Shown: positions 1 through 10,273 of the stretch, piece after piece | Layout of the letters: each line of letters opens with the position of its first letter | Numbering within the stretch: position 1 is the stretch's first letter | The notes under the pieces: generated by a model | The model's database searches: none | What the model saw: the letters and a program-made list of their open reading frames with translations, nothing else | Told to the model about the DNA's origin: nothing | DNA from: JAVKNF01 sp031537795 | Lineage (GTDB): Bacteria > Pseudomonadota > Alphaproteobacteria > Rickettsiales > Deianiraeaceae | Direction of reading: 5' to 3' | DNA: 39,951 bases | NCBI GenBank assembly: GCA_031537795.1 | Contig: JAVKNF010000030.1 | Location: forward strand, 1 to 39,951 | Position numbers and translations under genes: made by a program

Positions 1-113
1 ATTCTTCTTTTAGACATAATTTAGCAGAATTGAATCGAAAAACAAAAAGATTTAGCAAAAGGAAATGCTTGAGTTATCAGTATTTTTATTCATTTTTTGA
101 AAGAATTATGGAG

Positions 114-778
114 TTATAAACAGTTTTTAGGCAGTGCTAGAAAATGGCTATCCAGATAATTTTGTTCTTCTTGAGAAGGACTTCTTTCTTTATATACTTC
201 ACCTGTTAGTCTTACTTCATAATACAAATGGCTTCCGAATGAATGCCTTGTTGCCGACTTTAGCAATAATATCACCTTATTTTACAACTTCGCTTCGTTC
301 TAAATGACTAGGTTCTCGCATATGAAAAAAGTGATGAATATTGCCAGTTTTGCTATCTCTTATTGCAATTCTATTGCCTACATCTAGTTCTTATCTTTAT
401 TATTTCTTTTAACAATTCTCTCAACAAATAAATTGGAGTTTCCTTGAGTGCCACTATATCAACCCCGTTATGCCATTTTGAGTGTGATATTTATCCACAG
501 CTCCCTATTCTGTTGAAATTCTTATTTTACCCTTTATTTTACTTCCTCTCTCCTCCGATTTATAATTGTGGTCTATAAAATAATCATTTCTATTGATTAT
601 TTTAGGTTTCTTATTTTTCCACTCTCGTTCCCGCCAGTATTTTCAACGCTTCTATCTCTCATGTTAATATTTCCACCGCTCCCGCTTCTAGATCTTTCCA
701 ACTTATCATGATTTGGATTGAATTTTATTTGGTAATTTTTTTGAGAATAAAGCCACTTAACAACTCTTTTAACAATCT
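114..778 (-). pseudogene. Decayed M23-family peptidoglycan endopeptidase
   Basis: Minus-strand remains of an M23 (LytM/NlpD-type) zinc metallopeptidase, a periplasmic enzyme that cuts peptide cross-links in peptidoglycan. Reading down the strand through several frames gives a low-complexity Ser/Gly/Asn linker (about 778-600), then a segment ending KGKIRISTE (about 600-510), then HNGVDIVA (about 480-450), then NRIAIRDSKTGNIHHFFHM (about 380-320), GDIIAKVG, and finally GSHLYYEVRLTGEVYKERS (about 240-180) before a stop near 114. These match the family order: first zinc ligand in HxGxD, then GDxIxxxG, then the HLHYEVR motif, here HLYYEVR. At least three frame changes and internal stops separate the blocks, so no full protein can be made. 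It probably was an envelope hydrolase, now lost. The family call is firm; the exact ends are approximate. Confidence 0.75.
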
Positions 779-989
779 ACTCTTTAACGAAACACATTGT
801 AATTGTTAACTCCTTTTCTCTAATTTGAGTTCGTTTTCTTAAGTAGTTTTCAAATTCTAGGCTATAAATTGCATCAAATATTTGTTTTTCTGTTAGATTA
901 TTGTTTAAAGCTTCAGTTATATTTGACTTATAAAAAAATATTTCGAACAGAATATTGCATATTTTTAGTTTATAGTATCGTTTCTTCAA
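777..989 (-). CDS. Short hypothetical protein (doubtful)
   Basis: A 70-residue reading frame that opens with TTG rather than ATG. It is rich in Ile, Lys, Asn and Phe, as any A+T-rich frame would be, and shows no domain I recognise. It lies directly upstream of the decayed M23 gene on the same strand and its stop abuts that gene's open segment, so it may be a leftover of the same decayed locus or a chance frame. No ribosome binding site is evident. Confidence 0.2.
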   Translation of the reverse strand: MKKRYYKLKICNILFEIFFYKSNITEALNNNLTEKQIFDAIYSLEFENYLRKRTQIREKELTITMCFVKE

Positions 990-1065
990 TGGAAAGGGGG
1001 AGTTGGAATATTTTTAAAATGAGAAAAATATGAACTAGATTTACAGTATTAATATTAAAAATAGA

Positions 1066-1071
1066 TTGACA
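1066..1071 (+). promoter_or_regulatory. Possible -35 box for tRNA-Leu
   Basis: A perfect TTGACA lies 30 bases before the tRNA-Leu 5' end. No good -10 box stands at 16-18 bases (the region is T-rich, near TTTTTA at 1090-1095), so only the -35 element is offered. The same hexamer precedes tRNA-Tyr. Confidence 0.35.
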
Positions 1072-1101
1072 TTTAAACTTTATAAATCTTTTTAAAAATG
1101 A

Positions 1102-1183
1102 GCGGTTATGGTGGAACTGGTAGACACGCAATGTTGAGGTCGTTGTGCTGGAAGGTGTGGAGGTTCGAGTCCTCTTAACCGCA
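1102..1183 (+). tRNA. tRNA-Leu (anticodon GAG)
   Basis: The acceptor stem pairs GCGGTTA (1102-1108) with TAACCGC (1176-1182), with discriminator A at 1183. The D arm carries the usual GGTGGAA..GGTAGACAC sequence. The anticodon stem CAATG/CGTTG encloses loop TTGAGGT, so the anticodon is GAG (reads CUC/CUU leucine codons). There is a long class II variable arm, as expected for leucine, and a T arm with TTCGAGT. The 3' CCA is not encoded (CG follows the discriminator), in contrast to tRNA-Tyr in this window. Confidence 0.93.
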
Positions 1184-1273
1184 CGTTTTAATTCAAAAGT
1201 TAATCTAATGACTTGTAGACTGAAGATTTAGTATTTATATTCTAAAAAAATTTTATATCTTTTTAAATAAATA

Positions 1274-2143
1274 TTAAAAATTTGAAGATATGTTAATAAT
1301 TTTAATTTTATTTGATTTATTAAATAACAATTCTGACTTACTAGATAACAATGAATTACTTAGAGTGATATTTTGAATTTCTGCTATATCTGATCTTTCA
1401 ATTGCATTATTGGAAAAAATTCCATGTGTTGCATAGACGTAGACCTCTTTTACTTTGTTCTCTATTAAAATCTTTACAGCCTCTGTTATAGTTTTAGCCG
1501 AATCTATTATATCATCAATTATAATTACGGTTTGATCTTCTACAGCACCTAGGATGCTCATATCAATTTTATTTAATGTGCTTTTTTTATTAATACTTGT
1601 AACCCTAAAAGAGTTATCTTGGAAGAAATTTTTATATCTTATTACAGCGCCAATATCAGGGAAAACAATCAAAACATTATTCCTGTTATATTTCTGTTTT
1701 ATATCTTGAATAAAAATAGGTATCATACTTAAATTCTTAAGTTTACATTTAAAATGACTCTCAATGTCCTTATTATGTAAATCATAAGTAATAACTTCTT
1801 GAATACCTGAATAATTAATTATATCTATAATTAGTTTTGCACCAGAAGATAATTTTAAATTAAAAAATTTATCTTGCCTCATATAAGGCAAGAAAGGACT
1901 AAACAAAATAATCTTTTTAACCTTATTCCTTTTAAGAACATCACAAACAATTTGCAATTTTAATAAACTATCATTAAATCTATTAAGAATAAAAGACTGA
2001 AAAATTATAATCTCTTGATTTGAAATATCTTCTTCTAAAAGAAATTCCAATTCGCTAGATTCAAAACACGTCAATCTACTTTTAACCTCTAAATATACAT
2101 CTGATATTTCTCCAATATAATCTAAATTTATATATCTATTCAT
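1274..2143 (-). CDS. prs: Ribose-phosphate pyrophosphokinase (PRPP synthetase), divergent
   Basis: Makes PRPP from ribose 5-phosphate and ATP, the entry point for nucleotide, NAD and histidine synthesis in the cytosol. At 289 residues it is somewhat shorter than the usual 310-320. Visible motifs are PYMRQDK at 86-92 (family P-Y-x-R-Q-D-R/K, ATP binding), DLHN at 121-124 (family D-L-H, metal/ATP), PDIGAVIRY at 162-170 in the place of PDxGG, and IIIDDIIDSAKTIT at 207-220, the ribose-phosphate (PRPP) loop. The last usually ends D-T-A/G-x-T; here the central Thr/Gly is Ser/Ala and a Lys is inserted in the motif. The extreme N-terminus lacks the usual SGN start. The gene begins 23 bases after the rpoC stop and is probably the tail of the ribosomal protein/RNA polymerase block. 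The family is clear; strength of catalysis cannot be judged. Confidence 0.82.
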   Translation of the reverse strand: MNRYINLDYIGEISDVYLEVKSRLTCFESSELEFLLEEDISNQEIIIFQSFILNRFNDSLLKLQIVCDVLKRNKVKKIILFSPFLPYMRQDKFFNLKLSSGAKLIIDIINYSGIQEVITYDLHNKDIESHFKCKLKNLSMIPIFIQDIKQKYNRNNVLIVFPDIGAVIRYKNFFQDNSFRVTSINKKSTLNKIDMSILGAVEDQTVIIIDDIIDSAKTITEAVKILIENKVKEVYVYATHGIFSNNAIERSDIAEIQNITLSNSLLSSKSELLFNKSNKIKIINISSNF

Positions 2144-2166
2144 GTAAAATTGATATACAACTTATA

Positions 2167-5100
2167 CTATAAAATATTACTCTGTTCTGAAGTTTTTTCT
2201 ATCTTTTCTAAATGTGCCTTTCTTATTGAGGAAGATACATATCCAGTACCAGCAGGAAGTAATCTACCAATAATAATATTTTCTTTCATACCTCTTAAAG
2301 GGTCTTTTGCTCCTCTTAAAGCAGCATCAATTAACACCTTAATAGTTTCTTGGAAAGAAGCGGCTGACAAAAATGAAGATGTAGTTAAAGATGAATTCGT
2401 TACGCCGGATATAATTCTCTTGAAAGTAATTGAAGTTAAATTCTTTGATTCAAGCTCTCTATTTATATCTTTGACTTCTTCTATATTGTACTTCTGCCCA
2501 ACTAACAGAATACTGTCTCCAGAATTTAGAACTTCAACTTTATTTAACATATATCTCATAATGACTTCTATATGTTTTGCATCAATATTAACACCTTGTA
2601 AAGCGTAGACTTTTTTAATCTCTGAAGTAAAATAAAAGATTAAAGCACTGGTTCCTTCAAAATCAATCAAACTTTGTAGATCTACGTTTCCATCTAGTAT
2701 AATATCTCCTCTTTTTACAAAAGTACCATTTCTAAATGAAAAGAATTTATCTTTTAAAATATTATAAGATTTTTCATTTCCATCAAGCCCTTTAAGAATA
2801 ATCTTTAATTTAGCGCTATTAGTATCAGAGAAAAATAAATGACCGTCAAAAGGTGCAATCAATGCAGGCGATTTAGGGTTGCTAGCTTCGAAGATTTCCT
2901 CTATTCTTGGCAAACCTCCAGTTATATCTTTTTTAATACCTATACCTTCGTTTGGAATTCTTGCTATAAAATCACCAGCTTTTATAAGATCTCCATCTTG
3001 TTTCATTAATATCGCCCCAGGGGAGAGTTTATAAGTAATATGATTTCCATTTTCATCTAAAATCAACCCACCATTCTTATCAACAAGAGATACAGAAGGT
3101 AAGATAGACTTTGAATTATCGTTAATCCAATTAATAATAATTTTAGTAGTATTACCAGATAATTCATCGTATGTTTCTTTGTAACTTAAACCATTAAATA
3201 AATCTATAAATTTTAAATAAGAGTCCTTTTCCGCTATTATATAAGAATTGTAAGAATCCCAGTTCGCAATCTCCACATCTTGAGAAATAAGATCTCCGTC
3301 TTTAAAAAATAATTTCGCCCCACTTGGTATCTTATGCTTCTCTAGTATAGAGCCATCTTCTCTTTTTAAAAGAATTTCAAGAGAATTACCGAAGAATACA
3401 AAATGATCGTTTTTCTTTGCAAAATAAGAAGAATCTTTATCTAAACTTAAAATACATCTTTCTTTCGTAACAACAGAAGGATTAATATGATCCTTGGAAG
3501 CAGCTCCACCTATATAGAAAGTACGAAGAGTTAATTGTGTACCCGGCTCCCCGATTGATTGTGCAGCTATAATACCTACTGGCTCACCAACTTCTATCAT
3601 TCTTTCTGTTAGCATATCGTACCCATAACATAAAGAACAAATACCAAAACTTGAATTACATAACACAGGAGACCTTAATTTAATTGATGTAATATTATTA
3701 TTTTTTAGAACAGAAACACATTTTCTTGTAAATAAATGATTTTTATTAAATAGAACTTTACCATTTGATGTTATATTTTCAAAGGCAACTCTTCCAACAA
3801 CAATCTTTTCAATATTTTGCTTTCCTTCACCTGACAATAGGTCGTAAGTACAACCTTCTTTTGTTTTACAATCATGCTCTAAAACAATACAATCTTGAGA
3901 AACATCAACCAATCTTCTTGTTAAATAACCAGCTTCTGCTGTTTTTAAAGCTGTGTCTACATTACCTTTTCTTGCTCCATTTGCAGAATTAAAATATTCA
4001 AGAACAGTCAAACCTTCTTTAAAATTTGAAATAACGGGCGTTTCTATAATTTGACCAGATGGCTTCGAGATTAAACCTCTCATCCCTCCTAATTGTTTTA
4101 ATTGTGCTGCTGAAGCTCTTGATCCTGAGTTCATAATGTCCAATATACAGCTTCTTTTGCTGTTATCAGAATTTTCATTAATTTTCTTCATCATATCAGA
4201 AGAAATCAAATCTGTACATCTAAACCATTCATCAGTAGTTTTATTTACTTTTTCTTTTTCTGTTATAAGACCTGATTTATATTCTTCTTCAAAAACTGCT
4301 ATTCTTTTTACAGTATCAGATATATATTTAGTTTTAGTATCAGGAATAATAATATCATCTTTTCCTAAAGATAACCCGGATAAAGTATTATAATGAAATC
4401 CAATATTCATTATTTTGTCACAGAAGATCACAGTTTCTTTTTTACCGTACTCTGTTTTTATCATTTCTACAATTTTTGAAATTCTATCGACATCCCAAGC
4501 AAAATTCACATCTTCGAATTTTATCTTCCCATCTTTAGGCAATAATTCAAATAATATAATTCTACCTGGAGTTGTTTCTATAGAATGAACTTTAGGATCA
4601 TTTTGATAGCAAAATCTATAGTTAACTTTTGATTGCTCTTTAATTATCCCGTGGTCTAAAGCATTTAAAACTTCATCATAAGAACTGAAAACTTTATCTT
4701 TCCCTGGAGCATCCTCAAATAAAGATGTTTGGTAATATAGACCAGCTACTATATCTTTTCTTGGAAGAATAACAACTTGTCCATCAGCAGGGCTGATTAT
4801 ATTATTAGAAGATAACATTAATATCCTAGCTTCAAGCTGTGCATGAATAGAAAGAGGTAAATGTACGGCCATTTGGTCTCCATCAAAGTCAGCATTAAAA
4901 GCTTTACAAACCAAAGGGTGTAATTGAATTGATTTACCATCTATTAATTTTATCTCAAAAGCTTGTATACTTAATCTATGAAGAGTTGGAGCCCTATTTA
5001 ATAAAATTAAATTCTCGGCAATTACATCTTCTAGAACATTCCAAACATAAGGATGTTTCTGATCTATCATAATACTCGCAATTTTAGTAGAAGGAGCAAT

Positions 5101-6303
5101 TCCATCCAAACAAAGCCTATGAGAAACATGGAACTTAAATAACTCTAATACCATTTCTTTTGGAATTCCACATTGATGTAGTTTTAAATTTGGGCCAACA
5201 ATAATAACAGATCTACCTGAATAATCTACTCTTTTTCCAAGTAAATTTTGTCTAAATCTACCTTGTTTTCCTTTTAAAAAATCCGCAATAGACTTTAAAG
5301 GCCTTCCAAGTAAATTTTTTGCAGGCCTTAAACTTAAAGAACTGTTAATTAAATTATCAACAGCATCTTGCAACATTCTTTTTTCATTTCTAGTTATAAT
5401 GTCAGGAGCATAAACTTCTTCTAATCTTTTTATTCTGGCATTTCTAGTTATTACTTTTTTGTAATGTGAATTAAGATCAGACATAGCTGTCTTGCCCCCA
5501 TCTAAAGTTACTATTGGTCTCAAACCAGCTGGTAGAACAGGTAAAATTGTAAAAACCAAATTAGATAAATTAACATTAGAAGATAAAAGATTTTTCAAAA
5601 GAACAAATTTCTTATTTAAAAGCTTTCTCTTGTTTACAGATTTAACATCCTTTAGAAGTTCATTCTCTATTGATTTTATCTTTGATTCTACATCCAATGA
5701 TTCAAGTGCAAGTTTTATACCTAAAGAACCAGTTTCAGATCTAAAACCTGAAAGACCAAATTCTTTTACAGCAACTTCATACTCTACATCTGATAAAAGT
5801 TGAAAATTTGATAAGGTACTATTTCCTGTATCATATACAATTCTTTTATCAAAGGATATAACTTTTTCTAGCTCTTTAAGTGTGTTATCTAATAAAGTTG
5901 AGATTACAGAAGGAGCGGATCTCAAATACAAAACATTCACAACTGGAGTATTCAATGTAATATGACCCATTCTCTCTCTTCTAACTACACTGTCCGTTAT
6001 CTCTGTACCGCATTTTTCGCAAATTATCCCTTTATACTTTATTCTATTATATTTACCGCATATACATTGATATTTTTTAACTGGCCCGAATATTTTCGCG
6101 CAAAATAAACCATCTTTCTCTGGCTTGAAAGTTCTATAATTCATTGTATCTGGAGATTTAACTTCACCAAAAGACCAATTTAATATCTGCTCTGGGCTTG
6201 CAACTCCTATACTTAAGAAATCAAAAGTATGAGCTTCAAAACCTACTTTAAAAGATGCCTCACCACTAGTATTCATTTTATCAACTACAAAATCATCAAA
6301 CAT
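2167..6303 (-). CDS. rpoC: DNA-directed RNA polymerase subunit beta'
   Basis: The 1378-residue catalytic subunit of RNA polymerase, close to the usual proteobacterial length of about 1400. The N-terminal zinc ribbon has cysteines 80, 82, 95 and 98 (CIC..CEKC). The active-site Mg motif NADFDGD is at 470-476 with all three aspartates. The second zinc site is present as the cysteine after LEHD and the later cluster LCNSSFGICSLC. The switch and bridge-helix stretch GEPVGIIAAQSIGEPGTQLTLRTF (about residues 915-940) is strongly conserved; the trigger-loop and C-terminal regions are present. It starts 3 bases after the rpoB stop, so the two are co-translated. No frameshift is seen. Confidence 0.98.
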   Translation of the reverse strand: MFDDFVVDKMNTSGEASFKVGFEAHTFDFLSIGVASPEQILNWSFGEVKSPDTMNYRTFKPEKDGLFCAKIFGPVKKYQCICGKYNRIKYKGIICEKCGTEITDSVVRRERMGHITLNTPVVNVLYLRSAPSVISTLLDNTLKELEKVISFDKRIVYDTGNSTLSNFQLLSDVEYEVAVKEFGLSGFRSETGSLGIKLALESLDVESKIKSIENELLKDVKSVNKRKLLNKKFVLLKNLLSSNVNLSNLVFTILPVLPAGLRPIVTLDGGKTAMSDLNSHYKKVITRNARIKRLEEVYAPDIITRNEKRMLQDAVDNLINSSLSLRPAKNLLGRPLKSIADFLKGKQGRFRQNLLGKRVDYSGRSVIIVGPNLKLHQCGIPKEMVLELFKFHVSHRLCLDGIAPSTKIASIMIDQKHPYVWNVLEDVIAENLILLNRAPTLHRLSIQAFEIKLIDGKSIQLHPLVCKAFNADFDGDQMAVHLPLSIHAQLEARILMLSSNNIISPADGQVVILPRKDIVAGLYYQTSLFEDAPGKDKVFSSYDEVLNALDHGIIKEQSKVNYRFCYQNDPKVHSIETTPGRIILFELLPKDGKIKFEDVNFAWDVDRISKIVEMIKTEYGKKETVIFCDKIMNIGFHYNTLSGLSLGKDDIIIPDTKTKYISDTVKRIAVFEEEYKSGLITEKEKVNKTTDEWFRCTDLISSDMMKKINENSDNSKRSCILDIMNSGSRASAAQLKQLGGMRGLISKPSGQIIETPVISNFKEGLTVLEYFNSANGARKGNVDTALKTAEAGYLTRRLVDVSQDCIVLEHDCKTKEGCTYDLLSGEGKQNIEKIVVGRVAFENITSNGKVLFNKNHLFTRKCVSVLKNNNITSIKLRSPVLCNSSFGICSLCYGYDMLTERMIEVGEPVGIIAAQSIGEPGTQLTLRTFYIGGAASKDHINPSVVTKERCILSLDKDSSYFAKKNDHFVFFGNSLEILLKREDGSILEKHKIPSGAKLFFKDGDLISQDVEIANWDSYNSYIIAEKDSYLKFIDLFNGLSYKETYDELSGNTTKIIINWINDNSKSILPSVSLVDKNGGLILDENGNHITYKLSPGAILMKQDGDLIKAGDFIARIPNEGIGIKKDITGGLPRIEEIFEASNPKSPALIAPFDGHLFFSDTNSAKLKIILKGLDGNEKSYNILKDKFFSFRNGTFVKRGDIILDGNVDLQSLIDFEGTSALIFYFTSEIKKVYALQGVNIDAKHIEVIMRYMLNKVEVLNSGDSILLVGQKYNIEEVKDINRELESKNLTSITFKRIISGVTNSSLTTSSFLSAASFQETIKVLIDAALRGAKDPLRGMKENIIIGRLLPAGTGYVSSSIRKAHLEKIEKTSEQSNIL

Positions 6304-6306
6304 AAT

Positions 6307-9300
6307 TTATTTTTTATCAACTCCAAGATTAACTGCAAAACCCATAGATTTAAGCTCTTTTAAAAGTACATTGAAAGATTCTGGAGTACCGCTACAAGAA
6401 GAAAATCCAGAACCAGAATTCTTTATAGCTTTAGCAGTTTCAATTCTTCCTTGCACGTCATCAGATTTAACAGTTAACATTTCCTGTAAAGTATAAGAAG
6501 CTCCATATGCTTCTAGAGCCCAAACTTCCATCTCTCCAAATCTTTGGCCTCCGAATTGTGCTTTACCACCTAAAGGTTGTTGAGTAACAAGACTATAAGG
6601 ACCTGTAGATCTTGCATGCATCTTACCATCTACAAGATGATGTAATTTTAAAATATATTGAAGGCCAACGGTTATTTCTTTGTCAAAAGGTCTTCCTGTT
6701 CTTCCGTCATATAATTTCATTTTGCCAGATCTGTGAAAGCCTGATTTTTCAAGTAAGTCTCCTATCTCCTCAACATTTGCACCGTCAAAAACAGGAGTAG
6801 AAAAAGCAAACCCCTCTTTAGAATATTTAGTACATAAATTTAAAAAAGATTCATCTGACATAGATTTTATTTCAGACTTGAAATTTATATCAGAAGACAG
6901 ATCTAATAGGTAATCTTTTATATCTTTTGCATTAGAATTATTTTTAATCATTTCGGATATTTTTCTACCTATTCCATAAGAAGCAAGACCTAAATGAGTT
7001 TCAAATATCTGGCCTAAATTCATTCTACCTATAACACCTATTGCATTCAAAATTATATCAACTGGAGTGCCATCTTCCATAAAAGGCATATCTTCAACAG
7101 GAACGATAGTTGATATTACACCTTTATTTCCATGCCTTCCTGCCATTTTATCTCCAGGTTGGATTCTAGATTTCATTGCAACATAAACTTTAACAATCTT
7201 CAAAGCACCATTAGGTAATTCTTCTCCGTCCATTAAAGAGCTTACATTTTTTATATAATCCTGATTAATTTTCTCAATCAAAGTTTCATAAGTAATTTTT
7301 AAATTAAGAATTTCGGCTTTAAATTTTGAAGAAAAATCAAGAGAGAGTTTCTTATTAATAGACCAGTCTTTCTGAAATATTATATTTTCCTTTTTAATTA
7401 TTTCGTCTAGTTTAGAATGAAAGATAGACTCCGAGAAGAATATTTTTCTTTCCTTTTCAGACATTAATTCCTTTATCTTCATTCTTTCTATAACGAGAGA
7501 TCTTGAATCTTTTACAAGGCCTCTTTTTGTTAATATTTCAACATTAACAACTGTACCAAAGAAACCGGAAGGAACAACTAAGGAAGAATCTCTAACTTCT
7601 GCCATTTTATCTCCAAATATAGCTCTTAAAAGTTTTTCTTCTGAAGTAATTGGAGTTTCGGCTCTAGGTGTGACTTTCCCGACAAGAACATCTCCTGATT
7701 TTACATTTGCACCTAATTGAATAATTCCAAATTCATCAAGAGATGCGATTGTTTCCTCGGAGAAACCTTCAATATCTCTTGTTATTCTTTCAGGACCTAA
7801 ACGAGTATCTCTTATTGAAACTTCAAATTCTTCTATATGTATAGATGTAAAAGTATCATCATTAATTAATTTTTTAGAAACAACAATCGAATCTTCATAA
7901 TTATACCCATTCCAAGGCATAAAAGCAACCAAAATATTTTTACCTAAAGAAACCTCGCCATCAGATATACCTGAAGCATCAGTAATTATCTGGCCTTTTT
8001 TCACAAATTGCCCTGCAGAAAGTAAAGGTTTTTGATTAACTAAAGTGCCTTTGTTTGATCTTTCGAATTTATCTAAATTATAAATCTCCAAAGATGAAGA
8101 TAAATCGTTAGATTCTTTCGAGTCTATATAAATAACTTTAGAATCAACATAAACAACCTGACCATCTTTTCTTGCTAAATGAACAAAACCAGACTGAGTT
8201 GCGATGCTTTTTTCTATTCCAGTTCCAACAACAGGAGCGTTTGAGTATAAAAGTGGAACAGCTTGTTTTTGCATATTACATCCCATTAAAGCTCTCCCTG
8301 TATCATTACACTCTAAAAATGGAATAAGATTTGAAACTACAGAGACAACTTGACAAGTCGAGGTATCAACGTATTGAATCTTTTCACTGTCAACCAACAA
8401 GAAATCTCCGTTAAATCTACAAGGAATAATACCTTTTGGCATACAACCATCTAAATTCAAGTTACCTATATGCCCTATATAATACATTGATTCTTGTTTT
8501 GCGTCCAAATAAACAATTTCATTTGAAATTTTATTATTAATAATCTTTCTATAAGGAGTTAAAATAAAACCATAAGAATCCAATTTTGCAGAAATTGCAT
8601 AATTATTAATAAGCCCAACATGTTTACCGTCTGGAGTTTCAACTGGACATATTCTACCGTAATAAGTAGTATGAACATCTCTAACTTCCGAAGTCGCTCT
8701 ATCTTTAGCTATACCTCCTTTACCAAGAGCTGATATTTTTCTTATATGAGATAATTGAGAAACTATGTTAGTTTGATCTGCAAATTGCGAAAGATCAGAA
8801 AGGGTAAAATCTCTAACCGCTTTTATCATAGGATTTGAAGAAACAAAAGTAGAAGGAGAAGCTGTATCAAAAATTGCAACATCCATCTTCTCTAAACACT
8901 GTTTAATCATTTGGGAAAGACCAGCTCGAAGTTGATTTTCTAATAACTCACCTACATTTCTTATTCTCCTATTTGAAAGACTGTCAATATCTTGAAAAAA
9001 TAAAGAGTCGTTATCAAAAATCATTTTCTTAAGACCAATTAAAATATCTTCTTTTTCAAGAAAACATGATGTCGAATTTCTTTTAAATTCAGAGTTCAGT
9101 TTATATCTTCCAACATCAAATAAATTATAATTAGCCTTATCGAAGAAGATTTTATTTATAATTCTATTTGCATCTTCAAAAGAAAAATAATCTCCTGGAT
9201 AAATTGCCTTTGCAACAGATATAAATAAAGATTCCTTATTTATATTTTTATTTAATTCAATTTGATTTAATAATACTGGATTAAAAAATATGTCAAAAAA

Positions 9301-10245
9301 GTTCACAATAGAAAAGCTTTGTTTTTGTAATAAATTATCTATATTTTCAGAGTTAATAGCTTCTGCATTATTAAACAAATATTGATTAAGAATAACATCT
9401 TTTTTACAGAAAAATTCAGAATGATCTGATAATTTTCTTATTAAAGATTTATTGATAGAAGATTCTTTTTTTGCAATAATTTCACCTTTTTTATTTAATA
9501 AATCAAACAACAAAATACTACCAGAATTTAATTTTGAAAAATCAAAAGAAAAAGACAAAAAATCGCCAAAAACCTTAAATTCAATAGGTTCGTAAACATA
9601 AGAGATAATATCTTTATAATCTATCCCAAAAGCAGTAAGAAAGTCATAAATATTAATTTTTTTCTTTTTGTCTATTCTGCAAGTTATATTATTTTTGCTT
9701 TCAAGAAGAAATTCAACCCTAGAACCATAATAAGGTATAAAACAAACAGATCTCATTAAAGAATTATTTGTTTTTAATTTTTTAGAGAAAACTACAGAAG
9801 GGCTTTTATGTATTTGAGATGTAACTATTCTTTCTATGCCATTTATAATTATAGTATTATAGTCTGTCAAAAGGGGAATTGAACATAAAAAAACCTCTTG
9901 ATCTTTAATCGACTTTATTTCTCTTTCTCCTGTTGCTTCATTTATAGAAAATAAAACAAGTCTAAATTTAACAAATAAATCAGATTCATAATTTAAAGAT
10001 TTCAATTTACATTCCTTAACGGAAATAGACTTATTACTCAATCTAAAATCAAGAAAATCTAAAGTTGCAAATCCGTAAGAATCAGAAATAGGAAAAAGAG
10101 ATCTTAAAACATTATATATAGAAGCAGAAGATCCATCTCTTGACTGCAAAAAATTATCATAAGAACTTTTCTGTAAAGATAAGAAATCTGAAAGAGAAGA
10201 ATCTAAACCAAAATTCTTTTTACTGAAAGAATGACGCAACACCAT
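6307..10245 (-). CDS. rpoB: DNA-directed RNA polymerase subunit beta
   Basis: The 1312-residue beta subunit, which forms the active-site cleft with beta'. Core motifs are intact: the rifampicin-region stretch SQFADQTNIVSQLSHIRKIS (about residues 483-503), EVRDVH, ICPVETPDG, the GYNYEDSIVVS segment, KMAGRHGNKG, and the C-terminal GGKAQFGGQRFGEMEVWALEAYGA. Compared with the near-universal family sequence the rifamycin pocket is unusually changed (see findings), and the N-terminal lobe domains are poorly conserved. It follows rplL by 28 bases and is followed by rpoC after 3 bases, the standard order. Mutational drift, rather than any loss of function, is the likely cause of the divergence. Confidence 0.98.
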   Translation of the reverse strand: MVLRHSFSKKNFGLDSSLSDFLSLQKSSYDNFLQSRDGSSASIYNVLRSLFPISDSYGFATLDFLDFRLSNKSISVKECKLKSLNYESDLFVKFRLVLFSINEATGEREIKSIKDQEVFLCSIPLLTDYNTIIINGIERIVTSQIHKSPSVVFSKKLKTNNSLMRSVCFIPYYGSRVEFLLESKNNITCRIDKKKKINIYDFLTAFGIDYKDIISYVYEPIEFKVFGDFLSFSFDFSKLNSGSILLFDLLNKKGEIIAKKESSINKSLIRKLSDHSEFFCKKDVILNQYLFNNAEAINSENIDNLLQKQSFSIVNFFDIFFNPVLLNQIELNKNINKESLFISVAKAIYPGDYFSFEDANRIINKIFFDKANYNLFDVGRYKLNSEFKRNSTSCFLEKEDILIGLKKMIFDNDSLFFQDIDSLSNRRIRNVGELLENQLRAGLSQMIKQCLEKMDVAIFDTASPSTFVSSNPMIKAVRDFTLSDLSQFADQTNIVSQLSHIRKISALGKGGIAKDRATSEVRDVHTTYYGRICPVETPDGKHVGLINNYAISAKLDSYGFILTPYRKIINNKISNEIVYLDAKQESMYYIGHIGNLNLDGCMPKGIIPCRFNGDFLLVDSEKIQYVDTSTCQVVSVVSNLIPFLECNDTGRALMGCNMQKQAVPLLYSNAPVVGTGIEKSIATQSGFVHLARKDGQVVYVDSKVIYIDSKESNDLSSSLEIYNLDKFERSNKGTLVNQKPLLSAGQFVKKGQIITDASGISDGEVSLGKNILVAFMPWNGYNYEDSIVVSKKLINDDTFTSIHIEEFEVSIRDTRLGPERITRDIEGFSEETIASLDEFGIIQLGANVKSGDVLVGKVTPRAETPITSEEKLLRAIFGDKMAEVRDSSLVVPSGFFGTVVNVEILTKRGLVKDSRSLVIERMKIKELMSEKERKIFFSESIFHSKLDEIIKKENIIFQKDWSINKKLSLDFSSKFKAEILNLKITYETLIEKINQDYIKNVSSLMDGEELPNGALKIVKVYVAMKSRIQPGDKMAGRHGNKGVISTIVPVEDMPFMEDGTPVDIILNAIGVIGRMNLGQIFETHLGLASYGIGRKISEMIKNNSNAKDIKDYLLDLSSDINFKSEIKSMSDESFLNLCTKYSKEGFAFSTPVFDGANVEEIGDLLEKSGFHRSGKMKLYDGRTGRPFDKEITVGLQYILKLHHLVDGKMHARSTGPYSLVTQQPLGGKAQFGGQRFGEMEVWALEAYGASYTLQEMLTVKSDDVQGRIETAKAIKNSGSGFSSCSGTPESFNVLLKELKSMGFAVNLGVDKK

Positions 10246-10273
10246 ATATAGATAATTAAAAAATCCTTACCTT

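Noticed and set aside
1184..1273. Terminator after tRNA-Leu or prs
   Set aside because: Only A+T-rich sequence without a stable stem followed by a T run; nothing convincing.
2150..5803. Several open frames antisense to rpoC
   Set aside because: They are reverse-frame shadows of a conserved gene with no recognised motif and no ribosome binding site.
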